Source of the DNA: Natrialbaceae archaeon
Lineage (GTDB): Archaea > Halobacteriota > Halobacteria > Halobacteriales > Natrialbaceae
NCBI GenBank assembly: GCA_003559215.1
Contig: PWMF01000042.1
Location: forward strand, 1-40,826
DNA length: 40,826 bases
Direction of reading: 5' to 3'
How positions within the stretch are numbered: position 1 is the stretch's first letter; every line of letters starts with the position of its first letter. The notes below the pieces were generated by a model that had not been told where the DNA came from, made no database searches, and was given only the letters and a program-made list of their open reading frames with translations. Below, in pieces: positions 31,638-39,462 of the stretch. The translations under genes and the position numbers were made by a program.

Positions 31638-32837
31638 GTGATCAGTGACCGACGGCGCGTGCGGCTTCGCACCGCGCTCGACGAGTGGTTCGTCGTGGTC
31701 GTCGTCGCCCTGCTCGGGCTCGCCCTCCTCGGAGGGTGGGGCGCCTACGGTGCGGTCGCCGACGACGACGAGGAGTTCGAACAGCGGACCGTCGAGGCGT
31801 GGTCGACGACCGGCGGCTTCGACCACGGCGCGACCGTCCAGGAAGAAAACGAGGTGTTCCCGGTCGGGACCGAGCTCTCGGATCGCTCGATGTACTTCGC
31901 CGAGATCGCGCCCGAACTCGAGGCGACCTTTACGTACGCGTACGACGCGCCCGACGGCGACCTCGCGGTCTCGATCGAGGCCGACCGCGTGATTCGGTCG
32001 GTCGGCGAGACCGACGACGAGGAAGAGGAGGAACTCGAGTACTGGGCGGTCAACGAGACGATTGCCCAAGAGGAGACCGAGTCCCTCGCGCCGGGCGAGG
32101 AGCAGACGACGTCGTTCGCCGTCGACGTCCCTGAGACGGCTGCGGAGGCCGAGGAGATCCAGGAGAACCTCAACGACTCCGCCGGCGACCTCGAGACGGT
32201 CGTCGAGGTACAGGTCGCGATCGAGGGGACGATCGACGGCGAGTCGGTCGATCGCGTCGACACCTACGAGATGGTTCTCGAGCCAGACGACGCGACCTAC
32301 GCAGTCGAGGCGCCCGCGGCCGAGGAGCGAACCGAGGAGCGCACCGAGGAGATCGCGGTCGCGGGGAGCTCCGGCGGGCTCGGCGCCGTCGTCCTCGCCC
32401 TGCTGGGGCTCGGCTCGGTCGCGGCCCTCGGGGTCCTCGGGGTCGCTCGGCGGAAGGGGACGCTCGCGCCCTCGGCGGCCGAACTCGAGCGCATCGACGC
32501 ACGCTACGAGCGCGAGGAGTTCGACGACTGGATCTCCCGCGGGACGCTTCCGGGGGACATCCGCGAGCGCTCGCGGATCGAGATCGCGACCCTCGAGGAC
32601 CTCGTGGACGTCGCCGTCGACTGCGACCGCCGCGTGATCGAGGACGAGCGAGTTGGTGAGTACTACGTCGTTGACGGGGAGGCGGTGTACGTTTACGCGC
32701 CCGAGAGGCTCGAGGACGATCGAGATCCGATTCTCGAGGTCGACCCGCAAGAAGCCGAGGAGCCGACGGTCATCGGTGACGGCTCGGGTGAGGAGAGCAA
32801 CGTGCTCGAAGACGAGAGCGACGCCTCCGATTCGTAG
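31638..32837 (+). CDS. DUF5305 membrane protein
   Basis: A 399-residue protein of the DUF5305 type, regularly next to haloarchaeal signal peptidases. Layout: span at about 17-38 (WFVVVVVALLGLALLGGW), a large outside domain (40-245) rich in Glu and beta-strand patterns (TFTYAYDAPDGDLAVSIEAD), a second span at about 250-270, then a cytoplasmic part (270-399) with an ERxxIExxTLEDLVDVAVDC segment and an acidic tail. The start is GTG at 31638, preceded by GGGGGGATC as ribosome site. The role is unknown; it may help assemble or hold the exported subunits. Confidence 0.82.
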   Translation: MISDRRRVRLRTALDEWFVVVVVALLGLALLGGWGAYGAVADDDEEFEQRTVEAWSTTGGFDHGATVQEENEVFPVGTELSDRSMYFAEIAPELEATFTYAYDAPDGDLAVSIEADRVIRSVGETDDEEEEELEYWAVNETIAQEETESLAPGEEQTTSFAVDVPETAAEAEEIQENLNDSAGDLETVVEVQVAIEGTIDGESVDRVDTYEMVLEPDDATYAVEAPAAEERTEERTEEIAVAGSSGGLGAVVLALLGLGSVAALGVLGVARRKGTLAPSAAELERIDARYEREEFDDWISRGTLPGDIRERSRIEIATLEDLVDVAVDCDRRVIEDERVGEYYVVDGEAVYVYAPERLEDDRDPILEVDPQEAEEPTVIGDGSGEESNVLEDESDASDS

Positions 32838-33305
32838 CGGTCGGTTCGAGTTGTCGAATCGATTCGAACTCGTGGTGTGGTGGTAACGTGATTTCTCTCT
32901 TCGGTCGCGTCCTCGATCGAGGCGCAGAACGTTTGCAAAGTGGAACTGTCGGCTGTGTCCTTGCCAGGCAGCCAGCGATCGACCTGAGCGGCGTTCGAAC
33001 GTTCCCCCTGTGAACAACTGTCATTCGATGCCGACAGGCTCGGCTTGACCCGTCGTTTCGCAGCCTCGAATCACCTGTTGGCTGTGACACGTTCCGCCTA
33101 CAGACCTCACTGGCAGTCCCTACTCTTTCGACGGTCGACGTCACGCGAGCAGTACCGAACTGCAGGGTCGAGGTGTTGCACCTCCTGTCAGTGTATACAA
33201 AAGGGGTGTGCTATCGATGGCCGAAATGCATGCGCTCGACGACGACGCCCACGTTGGCAGGTGATGGTCGGCTGACAGCCCGAGCGCGCAATAACTGGTG
33301 TTACC
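32838..33305. other. Intergenic region between DUF5305 and DUF1102 genes
   Basis: About 470 nt without a convincing gene. At 32854-32867 lies the perfect 14-base palindrome TCGAATCGATTCGA, with further arms CGAGT and ACTCG around it, 16 nt after the DUF5305 stop. Near 33190, GTATACAAAAGG is a candidate TATA for the DUF1102 run, which would give a leader of about 85 nt. Confidence 0.45.
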
Positions 33306-33860
33306 ATGGAACGACGTAAATTCCTGATCGGTGCCGGAGGTACAGCAATCGCAGCAAGTGCGCTCGTCGGAAGCGGGGCGTTTACGAGTGTCGAGGCGGA
33401 TCGTGACATCACGATCGATGTCGAAGATGACAGTGATGCATTCCTCGCTCTTAGTGCGGCAGACACATCCAACGGGGATGAATATGTCGAAGAGGAGGAT
33501 GGAATCATTTCAATCAGCATTACTGACACGGATGCGGGCGGTGAAGGCGTGAACCGAGACGCCACAACCACCTTTGACAGCCTGCTCAATGTCGAGAACC
33601 AGGGCACGCAGGAGGTCTACTTCGGCTACGAAAACGGCGACCTGACGAACGCTGGTGTTGCTCTCTACCAGAGTGACGCGGACAATGGCGGTGGACTGAA
33701 CTTCGATACCACCCCCGATCAGATCCCGCGACTCGAGGCGGGCGAATCGATCGAAGTCGGTCTGTTCATCTTCGATACCGACGCGTGGGAGGACGAAGTC
33801 GGAGAGGGTGGTGGAACCGTCAGTGTCACTCTAGTCGCTTCAGAGGAAGATCCGACTTAA
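33306..33860 (+). CDS. DUF1102-family exported protein, copy 1
   Basis: A 184-residue secreted protein. The N-terminus MERRKFLIGAGGTAIAASAL is a signal sequence with a twin-arginine-like start, ending near GSGAFTSVEADR. The mature part begins DITIDVEDDSDAFLALSAAD, then carries GGEGVNRDAT, VENQGTQEVYFGYE and a final strand VSVTLVASEE. The layout (signal, short motif after the hydrophobic stretch, all-beta domain with a central NQGTQ motif) recalls TasA/camelysin-type fibre subunits, but this likeness is inference. Paralogues follow at 33922 and 34473. Codon use is less GC-rich than in neighbouring genes. Confidence 0.85.
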   Translation: MERRKFLIGAGGTAIAASALVGSGAFTSVEADRDITIDVEDDSDAFLALSAADTSNGDEYVEEEDGIISISITDTDAGGEGVNRDATTTFDSLLNVENQGTQEVYFGYENGDLTNAGVALYQSDADNGGGLNFDTTPDQIPRLEAGESIEVGLFIFDTDAWEDEVGEGGGTVSVTLVASEEDPT

Positions 33861-33895
33861 AAACGATTACAAGGTCGATTCGAACTAGCAACCTC

Positions 33896-33914
33896 ACCAC
33901 GAACCTTTCGTGGT
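33896..33914 (+). promoter_or_regulatory. Hairpin upstream of DUF1102 copy 2
   Basis: ACCACGAA (33896-33903) and TTCGTGGT (33907-33914) form an 8-bp stem with a CCT loop, ending 7 nt before the ATG at 33922. It covers the place of a ribosome binding site. Confidence 0.5.
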
Positions 33915-33921
33915 ATAAACA

Positions 33922-34476
33922 ATGAAACGAAGAAGATTACTCGCCGCACTGGGTGCAACCGCTGCTGGAAGCAGTGCAATACTCAGTAGCGGTGCGTTCA
34001 GTAGTGTTGAAGCTGACCGAGATATGAATATACAGGTCGCAGAGGACGCTAACGCGTATCTCGGGTTGAGTGAGTGTAGTCTCGGCGACCCAAACGTGGA
34101 GTACCTTTCTGTCGACGAAAACACGGGGGTCATATCGATAGATCTGTCTCCAAGTAATCCGACAGACGCTGGAGGAGAGGGCGTAAACGCCGAGGCGACA
34201 ACGCTCTTCGACAACGTCTTTCAAGCGGTAAACCAAGGAACACAGGATATCGACTTCTGGATCGAAATAGATCCGATGGAAAACGATGCAAAAGAACCGT
34301 CGGTTGAATTCTATCGGAATAGTTGTTCTTCTTGTATTATCGACGAAACTGATCCAGCGCCAATCAAGCTTGGTGAAAGTCAGTGTGTTGGAATGAAAGT
34401 AGCCACTGAGGGGATTTCGCCGGGCACTTCGCTAATAGAAGACGAAACGATTCTAATCCACGCGGAGGAACGATGA
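33922..34476 (+). CDS. DUF1102-family exported protein, copy 2
   Basis: A 184-residue paralogue of copy 1. Signal: MKRRRLLAALGATAAGSSAI, then LSSGAFSSVEADRDMNIQVAEDANAYLGL, aligned with copy 1. The domain again has GGEGVNAEAT and VNQGTQDIDFWIEI. Unlike the other copies it holds Cys residues in NSCSSCIID and SQCVGMKV, so disulfides or a metal site are possible outside the cell. The codons are notably AT-rich for this genome, with ATA and AGA present. It ends on the ATGA that starts copy 3; a hairpin sits just before its own ATG. Confidence 0.84.
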   Translation: MKRRRLLAALGATAAGSSAILSSGAFSSVEADRDMNIQVAEDANAYLGLSECSLGDPNVEYLSVDENTGVISIDLSPSNPTDAGGEGVNAEATTLFDNVFQAVNQGTQDIDFWIEIDPMENDAKEPSVEFYRNSCSSCIIDETDPAPIKLGESQCVGMKVATEGISPGTSLIEDETILIHAEER

Positions 34477-35126
34477 AACGACGCAAATTCGTACTCGGCA
34501 CGGGCGGTGTAGCAACTGGGGTGAGTGCGCTGATAGGAAGCGGTGCGTTCTCGTTCGTGCGGGCAGAGCGAGACATTACTATCGAAGTTGCCGACGATGA
34601 AAACGCGTTCCTCCAGCTCAAGCCCTACGACGAGAGTCCGAATAGTGATTACGCCGCATTACGCGACGGCAAACTCGCTGTTGACCTAACGGCCGGCAAC
34701 GATCAAGTCCCTGGCGACGGTGTAAACTCGAACGCCCGTACCGAGATCCGTGAGGTGTTCCTGATCGGCAATCAGGGAACACAGGACGTCGGTGTCTGGA
34801 TGGGACTCGACGGCGAGCATCAGGACGATGTGGATTTCGTGATCTTCGGCGAAGAAGAGAGCGCGACCATCGTCGGAGAAGAGAACCGAGTCGCAGTCTG
34901 TGTCGGCTCTGCGGTGCTCGTCAGCATCATCGTGGAGACCGAAGAACCTGCAGATACTCGACTCCTCGACAGCGTGACGATCCACGCGAGGGCAGCAGAT
35001 CCAGACAACATCGAAGACCCTCTAGACGACTTGCCGGACGAGCCGCCAGTTGACGATGATGAGCCGAGGGGGCCACCGGTATGGACACCACCCCGCGGGG
35101 GAGTCCCACCCGGGCGTCGTCCATAA
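34473..35126 (+). CDS. DUF1102-family exported protein, copy 3, with Pro-rich tail
   Basis: A 217-residue paralogue. Signal MKRRKFVLGTGGVATGVSAL, then GSGAFSFVRAERDITIEVADDENAFLQL. GDGVNSNART and GNQGTQDVGVWMGL are the family motifs. The domain ends near 187 (LLDSVTIHARA). It is followed by an acidic and then Pro/Arg/Gly-rich tail (DDLPDEPPVDDDEPRGPP, ending in PPRGG and PGRRP) that the other copies lack. The tail might contact the S-layer or another subunit, or may be read-out from altered DNA. Its ATG overlaps the previous stop, preceded by GGAGGAACG as ribosome site. Confidence 0.83.
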   Translation: MKRRKFVLGTGGVATGVSALIGSGAFSFVRAERDITIEVADDENAFLQLKPYDESPNSDYAALRDGKLAVDLTAGNDQVPGDGVNSNARTEIREVFLIGNQGTQDVGVWMGLDGEHQDDVDFVIFGEEESATIVGEENRVAVCVGSAVLVSIIVETEEPADTRLLDSVTIHARAADPDNIEDPLDDLPDEPPVDDDEPRGPPVWTPPRGGVPPGRRP

Positions 35127-35271
35127 TTAGCGACCTTTCGTTTCAGGTGGATCGGTTTCGAATAGGAAACTGTCGATTTCCCACTCTCGTTGTCTTTGAC
35201 GACTCGATTTTCGGTTGTAATGAACACGCCCAGTCCCGTTATTCATCGAACGGATCATCCGATGCCGAGAG

Positions 35272-35412
35272 TCAAGTGATCTCGGGAACGCTGTCGAACC
35301 CGTCGTCGAAACTGTAGAGGTAGTCAGTATCGATCCGCTGCATGACAGCGACGATCATCGCATCCGTTAGCGAGAGCGACTCATACCGTTCTCGGTGTCG
35401 TTCGTTTCGGTC
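35272..35412 (-). pseudogene. C-terminal remnant of a PIN-domain (VapC-like) toxin
   Basis: The minus strand reads RHRERYESLSLTDAMIVAVM, then QRIDTDYLYSFDDGFDSVPE, then a stop (TGA at 35272-35274). SLTDA with its acidic residue and SFDDGFD are the C-terminal part of haloarchaeal PIN ribonucleases. The frame is closed by a stop just upstream (35413-35415), so only about 46 codons survive: no N-terminal half, no start and no antitoxin. It abuts and overlaps the end of the frameshifted gene next to it. Confidence 0.6.
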
Positions 35413-35641
35413 TCATTTTCTCCGGTCTGGTCCGATTCGATTCCGTCCTCCTCGGGAGCTTCACTCGGCAGATCGGTGTCGGCCTCGGAAACCCTATCAT
35501 CGAACTCCGACTCGGTTTCGAAGGTCCCGGTCGCCTCCTCGGATGCCGAGAGCAGCGCGACCGTCTGGTAGCCACCGCGAACACGAGGACGACGACCAGT
35601 GCCACGAGCAGCACGAGGACGGGACGGCGTCGCGCGGTCAT
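35367..35641 (-). pseudogene. Frameshifted small exported-protein gene
   Basis: From the ATG at 35639-35641 the minus strand encodes a basic start and a hydrophobic run (MTARRRPVLVLLVALVVVLV) that then becomes Arg-rich nonsense. One base out of phase, just after the hydrophobic run, sensible acidic sequence continues (YQTVALLSASEEATGTFETE, then an Asp/Glu/Thr-rich tail) to a TAA at 35367-35369. A single missing G in the GCGGTGGCTACC stretch explains both. The rebuilt protein would be a small anchored or exported protein. A sequencing error is the alternative. Confidence 0.5.
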
Positions 35642-35767
35642 CGGTCCACCTCCGAATCTTGCTGCTCGAGTCGGCCGAGTGCCGTCGACCGCGTCCTCGA
35701 GCCCGGCAGTCGCGCCACCGTCGCCCCGCAAGGACAGTCATGGGGCCGCGACCAGTACGATGACGGC

Positions 35768-36559
35768 TCAGACCCCGATCTCGAGGACCCGATCGTCACA
35801 CTCCCCGCAGGTCGCCGCGAGGACGTCGTACCGGTGACAGCAGGCCTCGAGGATCGCCTGCTCGAAACTCACCGTGCCGCCGCAGGTCGGACACCACTCG
35901 AGGAACAGTCGCAGTGCCCCGAGGGCCTCGCTGCGCCGGCCGAGAGGAAGCTCGTTCCAGCTCTCGACCCGATCCTCCAGCACCCTGGCGCTGGCCACGT
36001 CCGCGACGAACGCTGACCGGGACTCCCACTGCCCGATCCGTTCGCCGTCGACCACGGCGACGAACGCGGTGCCGTGCCGGCGGATCTCGAGTTCCGACGG
36101 CGGAATGCCGACGAGTTCGGCCAGTCCGTCTCGATCCGCGTTTCTCCCGTCGACGGCTGCACACTCCCGTCGCCACGCCCGCTCGAACGTCGGCTCGAGG
36201 ACCAGATCGTCGACGACCGGGTCCTCGAGCACGACGCCGATCTCCCGGAGATACTGGTCGATCTCCAGCTCCGCGGTCGAGGTCGGAGTCGACTCCGAGG
36301 ACGTTTCGAACCGCTCGGGCATCCGATCTGGAAGGGAGCACTTCGTCAGCCTCGGCGTTCCGGGAACGAGGGAGCCACGCAACCAGATCGCCGCGACGGC
36401 GACGACGAACAGCACGATACCGGCGATCGGAACGGCGACGCCGACGACGACCGCCACCACCGCTGTGATCGCCAGGTTGAGGACGGTACACGGGATACAC
36501 CTGTTCTCGCCGGCATGCTCAGAGCGGGTGGCTCGCTCGAGCAGCGTATCCCCTGTCAT
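35768..36559 (-). CDS. Membrane protein with C-terminal cysteine-rich region
   Basis: A 263-residue protein. Two spans lie close together near the N-terminus (about 24-44 and 44-60) after RCIPCTVLN. Next comes an acidic linker, a helical middle (ELEIDQYLREIGVVLEDPVVDDLVLEP) and a C-terminal zinc-binding part with CPTCGGTV, ACCHRYDVLAATCGECDDRVLEIG. The Cys pattern suggests a zinc ribbon with an extra CC-H site. I do not recognise a characterised family. CATATTTTTCC about 30 nt upstream on the minus strand supports a leaderless start at 36559. Confidence 0.75.
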   Translation of the reverse strand: MTGDTLLERATRSEHAGENRCIPCTVLNLAITAVVAVVVGVAVPIAGIVLFVVAVAAIWLRGSLVPGTPRLTKCSLPDRMPERFETSSESTPTSTAELEIDQYLREIGVVLEDPVVDDLVLEPTFERAWRRECAAVDGRNADRDGLAELVGIPPSELEIRRHGTAFVAVVDGERIGQWESRSAFVADVASARVLEDRVESWNELPLGRRSEALGALRLFLEWCPTCGGTVSFEQAILEACCHRYDVLAATCGECDDRVLEIGV

Positions 36560-36808
36560 ACGCTCGTTTGGATCCTCGGAAAAATATGTATGAGTGCTCT
36601 ACCGGGGTCAGTCCCGGCGTCGGCCGCGCTCCTCTCGCGCGGGCCCCTCAAACGACACTACTGTCGCCCGATCGGTGCCGTTCGGCTGTTTGAGTGTTCC
36701 TTCGTGGCGTTCAAGCGGAGGCAGACGAACGACAAGGTGATCGTGTAGCGTTTCAAGCCCCAGCTCCAGCGCTGGAAGCGTCGAATCTCGTGACCGACGA
36801 ACCCGTTC

Positions 36809-37513
36809 TCAGAGTTCCGCCGTCGTTCCGTCAAGCTTGGGCACTAGCTCCGATAACGTCTCGAGGTCGTACTGTCCGGGTGCGGTCGCCTCGGCGGGAT
36901 CGACGGGCGCATAGCCGATCTTCGAGCCGTACACCGGCGCCACGGCTCGAGTGTGCCGTCCGACTTCGCCCATCGCCATCGTCGCTACCCTGTCACCGTG
37001 ATACGCGAGCTGCTCGGTCGCCGACAGCAGCGCGATCGTATCCGCCTTCGACTCCGCGGTGACGGCCAGCTTCGCGACGTCGGCGTACTTGCCCGCCTCG
37101 GTCAGCGTCGAGACCATCTCGCCTCGAGACGGCGTCCCCTCGAAGTCGTGCGAGGAGGCGACGATCGAGACGTCCCGTTCGCGGGCGGTCTCGAGCACGT
37201 CCTCGGCCTCCCCGTCGAGGATCGACTCGAGTTCGACGTCGATCGCGCCGACGGCGTCGAACGCGGTCGCCTCCGAGAGGGTCTCGAGCCGGTCGTCATC
37301 GTCGCCGTCCCACTCGCCGCCCTCCCAGGCGGCGCGATTGGTCGCGACGGCCGGGAGGGAAGCGTCGTAGTCCTCGAGGTCCTCGAGGGGATCGTCGGTC
37401 AGGTCCATCCGGAACTCGACGGCGTCGGCGTGCTCGCGGGCCGTCGGCTCCTCGGCGTCGGCCAGGTCGGCGGTCGCGGTGGCGAGAACGAACGAGTCGA
37501 AGTCGATACCCAT
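36809..37513 (-). CDS. aroD: 3-dehydroquinate dehydratase, type I
   Basis: A 234-residue class I dehydroquinase (third shikimate step). The Schiff-base Lys lies in ADVAKLAVTAESKAD and the catalytic His in VASSHDFEGTPS. AVEFRMDLTDDP supplies the substrate-contact Glu and Arg. AMGEVGRHTRAVAPVYGSKIGYAPV is the C-terminal substrate lid. All key residues appear present. A T-rich element (CCGTTTTTCGC) about 20 nt upstream on the minus strand predicts a short leader. It is the third shikimate gene of this window, again outside the trp unit. Confidence 0.95.
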   Translation of the reverse strand: MGIDFDSFVLATATADLADAEEPTAREHADAVEFRMDLTDDPLEDLEDYDASLPAVATNRAAWEGGEWDGDDDDRLETLSEATAFDAVGAIDVELESILDGEAEDVLETARERDVSIVASSHDFEGTPSRGEMVSTLTEAGKYADVAKLAVTAESKADTIALLSATEQLAYHGDRVATMAMGEVGRHTRAVAPVYGSKIGYAPVDPAEATAPGQYDLETLSELVPKLDGTTAEL

Positions 37514-37561
37514 AGCCGGTTGTGAGAACGGGGCAGCGAAAAACGGTATCGTTCCGGCGAG

Positions 37562-38542
37562 TTACGCCATCCCGAGGGTCTCCTCGGCCTCGAGCAGCTC
37601 GTGGTACCGATTCCGAATGGTGACTTCGGAGATGTCGGCGACGTCGCTCACCGCGGCCTGGGTCGTCTTCTCGTTGGTGAGCAGGGCGGCGGCGTACACC
37701 GCGGCGGCCGCGAGGCCGACCGGCGACTTCCCCGAGTGAACGCCTTTCTCCTTGGCGTTCTGGAGCAGCCCGCGGGCGCGGTGTTCGGCCTCGTCGGAGA
37801 GCTCGAGTCCCGACGCGAAGCGGGGGACGTAGCTCTCGGGATCGGCGGGCTGGACCTCGAGGCCGAGTTCGCGGACGACGTAGCGGTAGGTGCGTGCGAT
37901 CTCGTTTTTCTCGACGCGGGAGACGTCGGCGATCTCGTCGAGCGAGCGCGGGACGCCGGCCTGGCGGGCGGCGGCGTAAACGCAGGCCGTCGAGACGCCC
38001 TCGATCGAGCGACCCGGCAGCAGGTCCTCGTCGAGCGCGCGACGGTAGATCACCGAGGCGGTTTCGCGGACGTTCGTCGGCAGTCCCAGGGCGCTCGCCA
38101 TCCGGTCGATCTCGCCCAGCGCCTGCTTGAGGTTTCGCTCCTTGGAGTCGCGGGTACGGAAGCGCTCGTTCCACTTGCGCAGGCGCTGCATCTTCTCGCG
38201 CTGTCGGGAGCCCAGCGAGTTGCCGTAGGCGTCCTTGTTTCGCCAGTCGATGTTCGTCGAGAGCCCCTTGTCGTGCATCGTGTTCGTCGTCGGCGCGCCG
38301 ACGCGGGACTTCTCGTTTTTCTCGCTGGCGTCGAACGCGCGCCACTCGGGACCGCGGTCGACCGAGTCCTCCTCGACGACGAGGCCGCAGTCCTCGCAGA
38401 CGGTCTCGCCGTGTTCGTCGTCGACGACGAGGTTGCCCGTACACTCCGGACAGACGACGTCGCTCTCCTCGCTCTCGGTCGTCTCCTCGCTCGTTTCGTG
38501 TTCGTTACGTCGGACTCTCGTGCTCGGTGATGCGTTAGTCAT
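37562..38542 (-). CDS. tfb: Transcription initiation factor TFB
   Basis: A 326-residue archaeal TFIIB homologue that recruits RNA polymerase to TBP-bound promoters. The N-terminal zinc ribbon is CPECTGNLVVDDEHGETVCEDC (about 31-52), then the B-reader/linker (RGPEWRAFDASEKNEKSRVGAPT). Two cyclin repeats follow: ALGEIDRMASALGLPTNVRETASVIY...GVSTACVYAAARQAGVPRSLDEIADVS and YVPRFASGLELSDEAE...AAAAVYAAALLTNEKTTQAAVSDVADISEVTIRNRY. The last helix-turn-helix reads BRE. Haloarchaea carry several TFBs; which paralogue this is cannot be told. The 25-residue Ser/Glu-rich N-terminus is a haloarchaeal extension. Confidence 0.96.
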   Translation of the reverse strand: MTNASPSTRVRRNEHETSEETTESEESDVVCPECTGNLVVDDEHGETVCEDCGLVVEEDSVDRGPEWRAFDASEKNEKSRVGAPTTNTMHDKGLSTNIDWRNKDAYGNSLGSRQREKMQRLRKWNERFRTRDSKERNLKQALGEIDRMASALGLPTNVRETASVIYRRALDEDLLPGRSIEGVSTACVYAAARQAGVPRSLDEIADVSRVEKNEIARTYRYVVRELGLEVQPADPESYVPRFASGLELSDEAEHRARGLLQNAKEKGVHSGKSPVGLAAAAVYAAALLTNEKTTQAAVSDVADISEVTIRNRYHELLEAEETLGMA

Positions 38543-38758
38543 GGGATGGCGGGTACTGCCCGGTAGGTCGCGTACAGAATCCGGACGGAGTTGCTACCTA
38601 CCTGGTTCCGAGACGCTCGAGTTAATGGTTTCGAAATCGCGGTCGTTCTCCGCCCGAGAACCGGATCTTCGTCAAAATCCGTGTAGAACCTGATACCGCG
38701 ACCGTTCGGATTCGGAACGAAACGGGAGTTCCAAACGGCCCGGTTCCGAGCCTCACGT

Positions 38759-39274
38759 ATGGACGTCGCAGTCGGGAGCACGAACCCGGTCAAGGTCGAC
38801 GCGGTCGAACGAACGCTCGAGCGGTACGATCCGACGGTCACTCCGATCGCGGTCGACTCCGGCGTGCCCGAACAGCCTCGGTCGATCGCCGAGACGGTCT
38901 CCGGCGCCGAGAACCGCGCCCGGCGGGCTCTCGAGGCGACCGACTGCGGGTACGGGATCGGTCTCGAAGGCGGCGTCGCCCGGATCGAGGGGACGCCGGG
39001 GCTCTCCCTGATTATGTGGGGCGCGGCGACCGACGGCGACCGGACCGAGCGAGGAAGCGGGCCGACGCTTCGGTTACCCGACCGGATCGCGGCACGGCTC
39101 GAGGACGGCGAGGAGCTCGGGCCGGTGATGGACGACGTGCTCGGCCGGAACGACGTCGCCGAAACGGACGGGGCCGCGGGCGTGCTCACCGATGGGCTCA
39201 CCGATCGAACGCAGGCGCTCGGTCAGGCGGTCGCCTGTAGCGTCGGTCCGCTCCTGACTCCGAAGTACGAGTAG
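38759..39274 (+). CDS. yjjX: Inosine/xanthosine triphosphatase (DUF84)
   Basis: A 171-residue house-cleaning nucleotidase of the DUF84/YjjX family that removes ITP and XTP from the pool. VAVGSTNPVKVDAVERTLE (about 3-21) is the phosphate-binding start; GVPEQPRSIAETVSGAENRARRAL and YGIGLEGGVARIEG carry the family core. Length is normal. It is divergent from tfb, with about 215 nt between them. Confidence 0.9.
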   Translation: MDVAVGSTNPVKVDAVERTLERYDPTVTPIAVDSGVPEQPRSIAETVSGAENRARRALEATDCGYGIGLEGGVARIEGTPGLSLIMWGAATDGDRTERGSGPTLRLPDRIAARLEDGEELGPVMDDVLGRNDVAETDGAAGVLTDGLTDRTQALGQAVACSVGPLLTPKYE

Positions 39275-39462
39275 TCGGACCGGTAGCACCACGTTGAGGT
39301 TTCTCCCGGGGACAGTCGTCGATCCGAACCGATTAGCCGTCCGTACCAACGCGTCGTTTCGGTCTCCGCATTCCGTCGTTACTTTCCGAGTAATCGCAAG
39401 ACAAGAGGGAGTTAACCGGTCGTACCAAACCCCATAAGAGCGTTCCCGGCGTGGCACGTTGT

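Noticed and set aside
36590-36748. A 52-codon plus-strand frame starting at 36590
   Set aside because: Its upstream AT-rich element points to the minus-strand gene at 36559 and the peptide resembles nothing known.
36560-36808. Possible insertion-sequence end or TnpB remnant near the 12-base palindrome TCCAGCGCTGGA (36765-36776)
   Set aside because: No transposase fragment could be read on either strand, and the palindrome alone is weak evidence.
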